64,000 nt of DNA from Linyphia triangularis (Eukaryota > Arthropoda > Arachnida > Araneae > Linyphiidae). Positions 13,801 through 20,732 of this stretch are shown in pieces (position 1 is the stretch's first letter; the number at the start of each line of letters is the position of its first letter). The position numbers and the translations under genes are program-made. Below the pieces are notes generated by a model that had not been told where the DNA came from, ran no database searches, and saw only the letters and a program-made list of their open reading frames with translations. The DNA lies in the NCBI GenBank assembly GCA_963978545.1, contig OZ021729.1, positions 85,726,670 through 85,790,669 of the forward strand. The letters are read 5' to 3'.

Positions 13801-16430
13801 TTAAGTAATAAAAGTATAATTTCGGTCAAAAAAAAAAAATGTATGTGTGTACGGTGGTCAGTATAACTCTCGAACAAATTGACCTACGATGTTCAAATTT
13901 GGTTTGCGAGTAGGTGATGGCACTGGTAACTACCATTACCACGCGCATGCGCATAAGGTAGCTGCCATTGAAAAAAATCATGTTTTTCATGCTAAATCAT
14001 GCTAAAAAGCGGATCAAAATCGCTGTGGTAATTCCTCTGAAGGTGTTCTAAACATACTTACTTCCGAGGTTTAAAAAAAAAAAAAAAAAAAAAAAATGCG
14101 ATAAAAGCGGAAAAAGTTGAAAAACGAGTGCCTTTGATACAGAGCTCACTGCCCTTGAGCATTGTCCATCAACGATTTCTTTTTTTTCGTTTCACGCACA
14201 AGCAAGGACAATATAATATCTACCTAATAACATCACTAAATTTTTCCATTTCAGCGTTTTTTTTGTTTTTTTTTGCTCATGTAAAAATATCGCCATACTG
14301 GCCATTTTTTTTTTAAATGAGTGAAAATAAGAAAATGTTAAATGTTACATTATACTGCAATGACCAATATTATAGCATTATATATCGTAATTGAAAGTTG
14401 TGCGATGTTCCACAAGCCTATACTAAAACTCCAACTGAACTTGACATCACTAGACGATAGATCTTCACTGTGCTCATAGGCATTTAATCCATTTTAGCGG
14501 AGTGAAGACATAATTCTCGCCAAACCTTATAGCCTTTTTTTTCTCTACAGAGTTGTGGTTTGGCGAGCTTTCACGCCGCCAAAATGGATTAAATGTCTAT
14601 GAGCACTGTGACGATCTACCGTCTGGTGATGTCAAATTAAGTTGAAGTCTAGTATAGTTTATATACAAATCCAGCAGTTAACAGCAATGTCTCAATGATC
14701 CGTCTTAAATTCGTACCGAAATGTGATCCTTTCTGACTACTTTCAGATGAGACTCCGAATCAAAGTGTGATGGTGTCTTTGGACGGAGAAGAAGCAGAAT
14801 TAGACATAGTGGAATACGCGTCAGTCGAGGTAACAGTTATTTGTCTTTTTCAGAAGTAATAGTAGAAAATGAGGTTTTTGAGCTACGAGGGTGAGTTCAA
14901 AAATTATCCGTAATAACTCTTCTTACGTTGTTCACACTGACTTCTGTTTTTGTTTACTTTATTGTTCTGTTATTGTGATTCTGCCATGGAATTTCGGTCC
15001 TAAATCCTTCATTTGTCTTCCTTTTATTGCAGATAGATCATGGCCGCTCTATTAGAAGTTTGCACCAAAGAGGAACAATGAGCAGTGATCCAGTTTTTGT
15101 GGTCGGCAGGTTGTACCATCAATAGTCGCTCGTCTGTCTAGCAGAACCATGTCACGTGCAAGCTTAATGCTGTCATCAATTGTGGGCGTATATGGTTGTC
15201 CGCCTCCCTCCTCATGCGTAACACTCGTGCGACCATTTCTGAATCTTTCAATCTATTTCGTTGACACTTTCGTTGGGACAAGACACTGTTCCCGAAAGTC
15301 TTTAACGGATTGCGGCTCCTGATACACACATGCCGAACATAAAAACCGGATCACTGCTCGTTGGTCCTCTTTGGTGCCTAACTTTTAATGGAACCGTCAT
15401 GATCATCTATCTGCGATAAAAGCAAGGCTTGATTTCCACACAAGCCTATAAAGTCCAGGCTTGGTGCCCCGACATTTGGGATGGGGGAGAGGCACAATTT
15501 TTCAAAGTTTTTGTCGTTAAATTGAGTCCTGTGTCCTTTCTTAATATTTTCAATAACGTTTTGGACTTAAATACACTGTAACCTTAAACTGATTTAAAGC
15601 AGAAGTCGTTAAACAGTTAAATCTCGAAAAAACATGAGCTAAATATTCAAATGCATTATATTTTGGTTGATTTTTTTTTTAGTCTTTAGAAAATGGCTTT
15701 CAATAAATTTCCAGATTATAGCTTGGCGTCCACTATCGCTAAGCAGAGTAGAGCAGATCAGAGCGGAGTGGATTAGAGCCAATTACAAGGCTGCCAATGT
15801 CTACTATAGCACGAGCCTCGAGCTACAATGGGCGTTGAGAGCCTTGTAATTGGCTCTAATCCACTCCGCTCTGATCTGCTCTACTCTGCTTAGCGATGGT
15901 GGAAGCCAAGCTTAAAGACGAAAATCCTTCCAACAAACACGGGCAATAAATATCGGGACGCCTCCTCCACATTTCCACATTTTTTTTTTTTTTATATATA
16001 TATGTAAAGGGCTTCGAAAACATGATGTGAATTGGGCCATAAGTGATGCCAGTCAAGCCTTGAATAAAAGGAAAACAAATGGAGGAATTAGGATCGGAAT
16101 TGCAAATCAGGACCACAACAAGATAACAATAAAATAAACGAGGACAGAGTTCAGTATGAACGATGTAAGAAAAGTTCTGTCAACGTTGAGGATAATTTTG
16201 GATTCGCCTTCGGATTTGTCACGAATACAATATTGTTACATTTAGATTATATAAATCTTAATTACATTATATCATTACCTCTAAATGTTTATGTCTATTA
16301 CGCACTTTACACAATGATTAAGAATAGAAATTATATAAAGTGAGTAAAAAAAATTCGCTAAAAGGTATCAGAAAAGAAAACAAAATACTTGTATTTACCT
16401 TCAAATAAATTTCTTCTGGTTATCAATGAC

Positions 16431-16478
<48 letters not shown>

Positions 16479-19400
16479 ATGATAATGGACAGTTTCCGCA
16501 TTTAAAAAAAAAAAAAGTGAAATTAGTTTATATTTATGAAGAATTTCTTTCTGATTCCAAGTATTCAAACAAAAGTTCTTTAAAAAAAAAATTAGTTATT
16601 TAAATATCAAGGAAAGAAAATGCCCGAAAACCTCTTACCGTTGCAGTCTGATCAAAACGCTACTTTTTATCTGTGACGTCAAAACATCCTTCCGTTTCTA
16701 TGGTTATCGTGAGGTTCCTTCCAAAATAGTTGGTGTGTGTTCGGTATCGGTGTTTGGTAGACAACTTCCATATCCCATACCGATTGACGCGATTTGCGAG
16801 AAACTTGGCAAATTGGTTTTCGCTGCTGCGTTTCAAGCCAAGTTGTTTCAGATGTAGTAACGTCACATTCGCTTCGAACCGAATGTGTGGTTTTTCTCGT
16901 CAAAACTAACAAGCAAACTTTGGCTGCAAATTTTAAAAAAAAGGGGGAGGGGGGGGGGGGGGGAAAGCGCAACAAGCAGAATTGAATAATAATAATAATA
17001 ATGATAAAAAAAAAAAAAAAATGCGAGAATTGTCGACTGTGAGAAAGGGTTTCTTTTGGGATCGATGGAATTGTCACATGTCTTTGGATGGAGCTGTAGA
17101 TCTGAAATGTGTGTTCCTTTCAGAATTTCCTTGATCAGAAGGAACACGAAATCTGTAGGTACTTGAAAGTAGACTTATTCATGTTCCCTATGCTCAAGGG
17201 AATCTTGAAAGGAACATACATTTGAAAGGCCGCGGCAAAGAACGATCAGTTTCCAATTTTTTTCTGAAATCGAGGTCATCCTGCCATCTGCAAAGTTATA
17301 ACAGATAGTTTAACCTTGCGGAGTCCTCTGGCAAATAAATCTCTTGGTACGGGAGACATTGAGCAAGCATTTACCTGATGCGAAACCTGAGACTTGAAAC
17401 TTTAAATCAGCTTTTCTGGAGAATTGTGAAAAACGGACTCTGATCGTTCATTGAAGTAGCCCTCTTCATTTCCGATCTGCCGCTCATGTAAAACCGTGTG
17501 ACATTTCCATCAATTCCACAAGAATCCACCTTGCTCGATTTCCAGCAGCTTTTGAAAGCGTTTTCCAACTTGCATGGTAGACAATGGAAATTGATTTGAA
17601 AGTCAATAAAAGTACTTTTTTTATTTTATGACAACGTGCAAAAAATTAAACTTTTTCTTTAATCATTTTGAATCAAATTCGTGGCATCACTTAGACGGTA
17701 GATCGTCACAGTGCTCATAGGTATTTAATCCATTTTGGCTGCGTGAAAGCATAATGTTCGCCAAACCACAACCCTGTATAGAGAACAAAAGGTTTGGCGA
17801 GAATTATGTCTTCACTCCGCCAAAATGGATTAAATACCTATGACCACGGTGAAGATCTATCGCCTAGTGATGTCAAGTTAAGTTGAAGTTTAGCATAGTT
17901 GTATAAATAACAACTATTGCTTTCTTTCTTTTTAAGTCATTCACATAACAACTCCTTAGACGAACCTTGTATATAGTTTTCTGTCCCCTTAGATCTTATA
18001 AATAGAATCAATTTAATAAAGTTTCCTGCGTTTGAAGTTTGCGCACGAAAAAGTGCTCTAATTATTTGAAGCTGAAATTTATTACGCTTTTACGGATTTG
18101 AATAGAAATTAACTTAAATGAAGTGCACTTTGCCTGCACTTGTAATAAATGAAACTTATTTATATGATTTATTTGAGTTCGGATATACGTTTCTTTTCTT
18201 GAAACACCATTTAGAAATTATTTTTTTTTTTACACATTTTTCTTTGCGCCTCATTTTGATTTTAAGAAGAAGTTCTAGTAAGGATCATTCCCTATACCCT
18301 TTATGTTATAATCTTCTAGTCCGGTGTATTTAGAAACTACTTTGTACAAAACTTTGAAATTTGGTGAGTAGGTACGAAAATGATCACTTAATGAAATAAC
18401 ATAATTAAAAAAACTCGAAAATGGCGTCTCATATATTTTATTTTATATTTGAAATCTTTACATTAATGTAAATGCAGTGGCTCCACCTGGTTTCGTCTTT
18501 TGGTATTTTAATTTTCATTTATGATAGATAAGACATTAAATGAAAACAATTGATGTCATTTCATTAAGTGAATCAATTTCATACCTTCTCTATAAATTTC
18601 AAAACGGTTATAGAAAGTAGTTTCCAAATGCACTGGGGTTAGAAAATTGTAACATAGCGAATGTAGGAAATGACCCTTACAAGTTCTTCCTCTTGACCAA
18701 TGTTCAATTGCAACTTTTGATTTGATTTTGTATTAATTTTCTCTCTCTCTCTTCCAGTGCCTACTGAAGGAGGATCCTCTTCCCGACGCCTTCATCGTAG
18801 TTTACTCCGTGACCAACAGGCGGAGCTACCTGCAGGCGAGGCAGATACTCTCGAAGATAGAGACAACTTTCGGGACAAAAGCCGCCATCTTGGTGGGCAA
18901 CAAGACGGATCTGGCAAGGCTGAGGACAGTACCCACAGTTGGTAAGATCCTTTTTTTGCTTTCTCTTGATTAGTAGAGTATAAACATTAAAAAAAAAAAT
19001 TATATTCACCTTTAAACATGCGCACGTAAATTGCGTTTGTTTGGAACTACCGGCTGTCTATTCCTGCCACATTTAAGTGCTTGTCACAGCCAAATACGTC
19101 TCGTAATTTTGAGCATCTAGAAGAATACGAGATCGAAATCTTCGAGTGTAAACCCCTCTCTCCAACCCCCCACCACACCAACGAGAGTACATTGAGGCCA
19201 CGACAGATTTAATGTGCACCAACCCTCTTTAGGAACATACCGATCTTCGGTGGTCGTCACAGGATCGAACCCAGAACCCTCCAGTCAAGAGCCCGATACT
19301 CTACCTCAAGGCCATCAGAGCCTTAAATTGCATTACTTTACTTTACCAAACCGGTTCTTAAGGTTAATTCACACGTTACTAGTCGACGAACGAGTTGAGG

Positions 19401-20243
19401 TCGCCAATCTTTAAATGCCAGAGACTGTAGTCCCAGACAACTTATCCTGACCTCATTGAATACTCTGTAGGATGGATCCTTCCGCGTAAAAGATATAGTT
19501 CAGAGCAAATCACAACTTATATAGTAACATTGAGTTGTGTATTTTGGAACGATGCTTGAGTTTCGGCATGGACTGGCCAATCTTCCCACACTTCCTTAGC
19601 CAATAATGCAATGTTACCTGAGAGTTCCTCTAGAAGTGGACTTCTAATTCTGTAACTCTCTTCTGTACTAAACTCCAACTTAATTTTACATCACTAGACA
19701 GTAGATCTTCACCGTGCTCATAAGAAATTAATCCATTTTGGCGGCGTGAAGGCATAATGCTCGCCAAACCGATATAGTCTTTTCTTCTCTACAGAGTTGC
19801 TGGATTGAGTTTCCCAGCGTGCCTCCACGCTGCAAAAATGGATGAATTTCCAATGGGCACGAAGAAGATCTACCGTCTAAGTGATGTTAAGTTAAGGTGG
19901 AGTTTAGTATAATAATTCTCCAAAACTCTTATTTTTTTATTTTATTTTTTATCTTTTGGTATTTTTTATTGACATGGTCATTACTATCTTTATTCTAGAA
20001 GGTCGTTCCCTGGCCAAAGAGCGCGGCTGCAAGTTCATCGAGACATCGGTGGCCATCAACCACCAGCTTGACGAGTTGCTGGTGGGCATCATCACCCAGA
20101 TCCGAATCAAGGCTCGGGTGGCAGAGAAGAAGAAGCGAACCAGCAGCCAGCACCAGCGCAGTAAAGCCACCTGCATCATCAAGAGGCTGTGGAGGAAGAC
20201 ATGCATGACCAGCAAGTCGTGCGACAACCTTCACGCACTCTGA
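493..20243 (+). CDS. Rgk: RGK-family small GTPase (Rad/Gem/Rem/Rgk-like), five coding exons
   Basis: Exons are 493-780, 8210-8558, 14747-14829, 18758-18941 and 19999-20243, with intron phases 0, 1, 0 and 1. All introns are GT-AG and the join encodes 382 residues. The N-terminal 175 residues are Ser/Arg-rich and low complexity, as in other RGK proteins. The P-loop GCNGVGKS is at about 186-193. The G3 region reads DIVE at 232-235, where the family usually has DIWE. NKTD is at 288-291 and ETSVA at 316-320. The tail is basic and ends CDNLHAL, matching the family's terminal motif with Cys seven from the end. RGK proteins bind calcium-channel beta subunits at the plasma membrane, suppress CaV current, and interact with 14-3-3 and calmodulin. 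They lack normal GTPase residues. Membership is secure; which paralogue this is, is not. Confidence 0.93.
771..1690. repeat. Tandem array of about ten units of roughly 90 bp, overlapping the exon 1 splice donor
   Basis: Units begin ATTCCACGGTAACAATTCG and run through a T-rich stretch, then CGAACGTTCTTTATAACTTA and AGTTCTATCAAGTTTACTTC. Starts fall near 772, 869, 966, 1060, 1154, 1250, 1341, 1432, 1504 and 1590. The first unit contains the last exon 1 codons and the donor. Copies near 1060 and 1154 keep CACGGTAACA exactly; later copies diverge increasingly. Confidence 0.85.
1674..1707. repeat. Perfect 14-bp stem hairpin at the end of the tandem array
   Basis: CTAACTTGAATAAC and its exact reverse complement are separated by a 6-base loop. 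It closes the decayed end of the minisatellite. Confidence 0.7.
1708..2050. other. AT-rich intron 1 sequence, nothing recognised
   Basis: No frame, repeat unit or inverted repeat shared with other parts of the window was seen here. Confidence 0.4.
2051..2295. mobile_element. MITE-1 copy 1 (foldback DNA transposon, about 245 bp)
   Basis: The ends are CTATACTAAAC and GTTTAGTATAG. The whole element folds back on itself with about 110-bp arms containing ATCCATTTTRGCGGAGTGAA and TTTGGCGA. Six other copies occur at 14418, 17684, 19666, 38190, 44615 and 61576. It has no coding capacity and is a non-autonomous TIR element of unknown superfamily. Confidence 0.85.
2296..2690. mobile_element. MITE-2 copy 1 (foldback element, left end lost)
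   Basis: It shares with six other copies the arm GTGCATTTAGAAACTACTTT and its reverse complement AAAGTAGTTTCTAAATGCAC, plus TTTGGTGAGTAGGTACGAAA and its inverse. It ends with GGGAATGATCCTTACTA and directly abuts MITE-1 copy 1. Confidence 0.8.
2786..3335. mobile_element. Repeat family C, copy 1 (TIR AAATCCTTTATAT)
   Basis: The core includes GCGGAGGCCTAATTA, CATCCAATCG, ATAGATTCGATG, ACCGATCATTGAAGAAA and GATGTTTTTAATATTTAAA. Other copies are at 8590-9815, 12575-12808 (reverse), 31435-31885 (reverse) and 43458-44190. The ends form a short TIR. No coding frame survives; it is an unclassified non-autonomous element. A C-rich run lies at about 2869-2888. Confidence 0.75.
3336..3856. other. AT-rich intron 1 sequence, nothing recognised
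   Basis: Very AT-rich, without a shared repeat or credible frame. Confidence 0.4.
3857..4414 (+). mobile_element. Repeat family D, copy 1 (TIR AATGGACAATnCCCGCAT)
   Basis: The element begins AATGGACAATACCCGCAT and ends ATGCGGGAATCGTCCATT, an imperfect inverted terminal repeat. Its body contains CAACTTGGCTTGAAACGCAG, CCAACTATTTGGCAGAAACC and long A and T tracts. Related copies are at 16484-17038 (reverse), 26998-27465 (reverse, truncated) and 52786-53660. No transposase is visible. Confidence 0.8.
4415..5220. other. Intronic sequence with fragments of an unclassified repeat (about 4765-5000)
   Basis: Between 4780 and 4990 there are several TTGGCG words, and the phrase TTCCTAGTTGGCG resembles TTCCTAGTTGAAG near 13468. 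The shared segment suggests decayed copies of a repeat related to family E. The rest is AT-rich without visible features. Confidence 0.35.
5221..5850. mobile_element. Decayed foldback element, related to 25849-26495
   Basis: The segment at about 5580-5820 contains ATTATTTGGCAAGATATGAT, GTTTCGGCCAATTT, CAGACCAGTGAATTCATA and GAATGATGTTCGGTGAGATT. These match, with substitutions, the right arm of the long inverted-repeat element at 25849-26495. The left arm is barely recognisable. Confidence 0.55.
6061..6604. mobile_element. ATCGATA-rich MITE, copy 1
   Basis: The element begins GAGGTCTGCGATATATCGAT and ends ATATTTCCGACCTC. TATCGATA words are dense at both ends and AT-rich sequence with A and T tracts lies between. 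A second copy is at 41080-41574, with the same body phrase GAAATTTGCCCCGAAAA (given here from the shared AGAAATTTGCCCCG core). No coding capacity; superfamily unknown. Confidence 0.75.
6809..6980 (-). mobile_element. SINE-1 copy 1 (tRNA-derived)
   Basis: Read on the minus strand, the element has a tRNA-like head with A-box and B-box regions, then a unique body (GACGATTGTTTCGGCGCATT region) and a tail ending CAACCAACC. It is flanked by the perfect 11-bp duplication TGATCCTTACT at 6798-6808 and 6981-6991. Confidence 0.88.
6992..7781. mobile_element. hAT-type non-autonomous element (790 bp)
   Basis: The termini CAGGGCCTGATTTA and TAAATCAGGCCCTG are perfect inverted repeats of hAT type. An exact 8-bp duplication TCCTTACT lies at 6984-6991 and 7782-7789. 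The interior has no intact transposase. A block of about 80 bp inside (7462-7540) is flanked by the direct repeat AGAAGTTGTATATG and looks like a small secondary insertion. Confidence 0.92.
7850..8110 (+). promoter_or_regulatory. GC-richer cluster of ETS, GC-box, CCAAT and CRE motifs upstream of exon 2
   Basis: Within 210 bp there are three CGGAAGT ETS-like sites (7903-7909, 7927-7933, 8002-8008), a GGGCGTGG box (about 7910-7917), an inverted CCAAT (7984-7988) and two perfect TGACGTCA palindromes (7958-7965, 8101-8108). The base composition differs from the surrounding AT-rich intron. Candidate internal promoter or enhancer of the RGK gene; not proven. Confidence 0.45.
8210..8558 (+). CDS. 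Rgk: RGK exon 2 (residues 97-212, P-loop)
   Basis: The acceptor is TTCCAGCAG|AGG, a tandem NAGNAG site, so the exon may start at 8210 or 8213 with one Gln gained or lost. The donor is AAAG|GTGAGT after one base of the next codon. The exon encodes a Ser-rich stretch and then the start of the G domain, with KYTVWLMGCNGVGKSAI forming beta-1 and the P-loop. Base composition is clearly more GC-rich than the flanking introns. Confidence 0.92.
8763..9280. mobile_element. piggyBac-like MITE, copy 1 (TTAA flanks)
   Basis: The element is bounded by TTAACCCTTACAGG and GCGTGAAAGGGTTAA. The TTAA target duplication and CCCTT terminal motif are typical of piggyBac. It interrupts family C at a TTAA. The 9036-9317 frame runs across its right end and shows no transposase features. 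Confidence 0.8.
9344..9562. mobile_element. Short insertion with GGTTGGTTGG end, possible third SINE-like family
   Basis: The block lies between two halves of family C and starts with a run of TTGG repeats, followed by GAACTCCCGGCTGGGAG and CCTCCGCGTACGTATG. A similar ending, CGTCTCCGTGTACATATG, occurs in the insertion inside the hAT element at 7462-7540. A short AAATCA repeat flanks the block. Identity unknown. Confidence 0.4.
9816..11590. other. AT-rich intron 2 sequence, nothing recognised
   Basis: Very AT-rich with simple tracts, including an A-run at about 10830-10857. Near 11505-11586 the phrase CAAACnGCACTACGCT occurs twice about 63 bp apart, a small local duplication. No credible exon seen. 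Confidence 0.4.
11599..11915. repeat. Tandem repeat of about 110 bp, three to four units
   Basis: GGTACCATTTCCGGTTTG occurs at about 11669, 11777 and 11859, each followed by GATAnCTATnGnATGTTG and, in two units, CTCGTCTTGAAGACCTAT. A diverged partial unit precedes at 11599. Short frames on both strands across it are by-products of the repeat. Confidence 0.8.
12015..12327. repeat. Inverted repeat pair of 22 bp enclosing about 270 bp
   Basis: AAACAACTGGATAGACTGCT at 12015-12036 (with two preceding bases) recurs as an exact reverse complement at 12306-12327. It may be the arm of a decayed foldback element. Nothing coding is visible between. Confidence 0.6.
12575..12808 (-). mobile_element. Repeat family C, copy 3 (fragment, reverse)
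   Basis: It shares GAATGCATTGTCATCGACAT, CGAATCTATCTGCCAAGTTT and AAAGGATTT with other family C copies, in reverse orientation. Only the outer third of the element is present. Confidence 0.75.
12809..13775. other. AT-rich intron 2 sequence; fragment of an unclassified repeat at about 13440-13700
   Basis: Long T and A runs lie at about 13319-13340 and 13383-13398. The segment around 13485-13510 contains ATATCGCCAAACTAATTTGG, a motif class also found in family E and in the solo LTRs. No exon seen. Confidence 0.35.
13776..14416 (+). mobile_element. Repeat family E, copy 1
   Basis: It begins ACTTTCAATTACCCATA and ends GTAATTGAAAGTTGTGCGAT plus GTTCCACA, so the termini share ACTTTCAATTAC as an inverted repeat. 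The body contains AATTGACCTACGATGTTC and CGCGCATGCGCATAAGGTAG. Other copies are at 49339-50075 and 58732-59587 (reverse). Confidence 0.78.
14418..14657. mobile_element. MITE-1 copy 2, ending 89 bp before exon 3
   Basis: Same termini and foldback arms as copy 1, same orientation. It abuts the end of family E copy 1 and sits just upstream of the exon 3 acceptor. Confidence 0.85.
14747..14829 (+). CDS. Rgk: RGK exon 3 (residues 213-240, switch regions)
   Basis: This 83-bp exon follows TTTCAG and ends at GAG|GTAACA. With the split codon it encodes 28 residues including MVSLDGEEAELDIVE. In family members this segment carries the VDGEEA strand and DIWE motif in place of the classical DTAGE; here the Trp is Val. 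Both flanking phases (1 and 0) fit exons 2 and 4. Confidence 0.9.
14884..15425. pseudogene. Rearranged mariner-like transposase remnant
   Basis: After a TA the sequence ACGAGGGTGAGTTCAAAAAT resembles a mariner terminal repeat. At about 15040 the + strand encodes MAALLEVCTKEEQ followed by a stop, close to the start of mariner transposases. From about 15425 back to 15110 the minus strand encodes further transposase pieces such as GRTSVTHEEGG and ARDMVLLDRRATID. The N-terminal part therefore occurs twice in opposite orientation, and frameshifts and stops break it. Non-functional. Confidence 0.75.
15719..15912. mobile_element. Foldback MITE with about 74-bp arms
   Basis: The arms carry GCTAAGCAGAGTAGAGCAGA and its inverse, and about 60 bp of each arm is uninterrupted complement. 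The spacer is about 47 bp. It lies in RGK intron 3, so transcripts of the gene would contain a long hairpin. Confidence 0.85.
15913..16483. other. AT-rich intron 3 sequence with a long A tract
   Basis: A TA microsatellite lies at about 15991-16003 and about 40 A residues at 16435-16476. Nothing else recognised. Confidence 0.4.
16484..17038 (-). mobile_element. Repeat family D, copy 2 (reverse)
   Basis: The termini AATGGACAGTTTCCGCATTT and ATGCGAGAATTGTCGAC correspond to family D. Inside are a G-run (about 16944-16961) and a TAA/AAT microsatellite. The body matches family D words such as CGTTTCAAGCCAAGTTGTTT. Confidence 0.78.
17039..17683. other. Intron 3 sequence; short segment repeated near 62780
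   Basis: CTTGAAACTTTAAATCAGCT with TGGAGAATTGTGAAAAACGG at about 17393-17437 recurs with small changes at about 62782-62821. The rest shows nothing recognisable. Confidence 0.4.
17684..17898. mobile_element. MITE-1 copy 3 (left end truncated, opposite orientation)
   Basis: It starts inside the arm at CATCACTTAGACGGTAG and ends GTTTAGCATAG. The order of the distinguishing arm variants is the reverse of copies 1 and 2. Confidence 0.8.
18259..18697. mobile_element. MITE-2 copy 3, just upstream of exon 4
   Basis: It has the full left terminus (TTTTAAGAAGAAGTTCTAG) and right terminus (ACAAGTTCTTCCTCTTG) with both foldback arms. It ends about 60 bp before the exon 4 acceptor. Confidence 0.82.
18758..18941 (+). 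CDS. Rgk: RGK exon 4 (residues 241-301, G4 motif)
   Basis: It follows a (CT)n polypyrimidine tract ending TTCCAG and ends ACAGTTG|GTAAGA in phase 1. It encodes DAFIVVYSVTNRRSYLQAR, the alpha-3 region, and ILVGNKTDLARLR, whose NKTD is the guanine-specificity motif. Alignment by eye to Rad/Gem/Rem is straightforward and without gaps. Confidence 0.95.
19034..19323 (-). mobile_element. SINE-2 copy 1 (tRNA-derived, reverse)
   Basis: Read on the minus strand, the head contains GAGGTAGAGTATCGGGCTC and a B box GGGTTCGATCC. The body includes GAGATCGAAATC-type words on the + strand. The 8-bp duplication TAAATTGC lies at 19026-19033 and 19324-19331. The second copy is at 43807-44086. Confidence 0.85.
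19430..19560. repeat. Fragment of an interspersed repeat shared with 35405-35520 and 47160-47310
   Basis: TAGGATGGATCCTTCCGCGT and AAATCACAACTTATATAGTA recur, with small changes, at 35440-35500. A weaker match lies near 47170. Family unknown. Confidence 0.6.
19666..19911. mobile_element. MITE-1 copy 4, ending 87 bp before exon 5
   Basis: It starts TACTAAACTCCAACTTAA and ends GGAGTTTAGTATA, with foldback arms like copy 1. The right arm is more diverged than in other copies. Confidence 0.82.
19999..20243 (+). CDS. Rgk: RGK exon 5 (residues 302-382 and stop)
   Basis: The acceptor TATTCTAG precedes an exon that completes a split Glu codon. It encodes GCKFIETSVAINHQLDELL, the G5 region with ETS, then alpha-5, a basic segment (KKKR, RLWRK) and the end CDNLHAL with a TGA stop. 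The basic tail and the terminal cysteine motif are family hallmarks, linked in other RGK proteins to phosphoinositide and calmodulin binding. Confidence 0.95.
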
Positions 20244-20732
20244 AGCAACGTCTCTTCTGGTGCTCAAACCCACACAAACACTTCTCTCGAATAAAGTGGC
20301 TTCTAAGAATAGGCTCTACATCTTCGGAACGAAATCTCCCCCCCTCTTTATTGACAAGGAAACCATTTAGGAAGACGTCAACTCGATTCTACATGTGGAA
20401 CTTATCAGCTGTGAAAATGGATGCTTTTGTTAAAAGTAGTGGGAAAGGAGAAGGGGGGATTACTTTAAAGAGCACTTGATCGCGATCTGAAAACTCTGCG
20501 TGGAACTTGTCAGGTTTTATTTCGATGAGTAAAAAAAAAAAAAAAAATGCTTTGATGGGAAGATGGTGAAATACCGTCTCTGTGGAGAATCTGAAATACC
20601 TCTTTTGAATCTCCTCTTGAAAACCTCAGGTTTGACACGTGAAGACGACAGAAAATTGTGGAAGCTCTATTCAGAGAAATGAAGCTTTCCGAAACCATCG
20701 TGGAACAATCAGATGTACTTTAACGCAATAAA
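20244..20732 (+). other. Probable 3' UTR of the RGK gene with a candidate poly(A) signal
   Basis: After the stop the sequence is less AT-rich than intergenic DNA for about 450 bp. The first AATAAA is at 20727-20732. A T-rich stretch follows only loosely, so the true cleavage site may lie further on. The short frame at 20189-20479 is a shadow. Confidence 0.45.
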
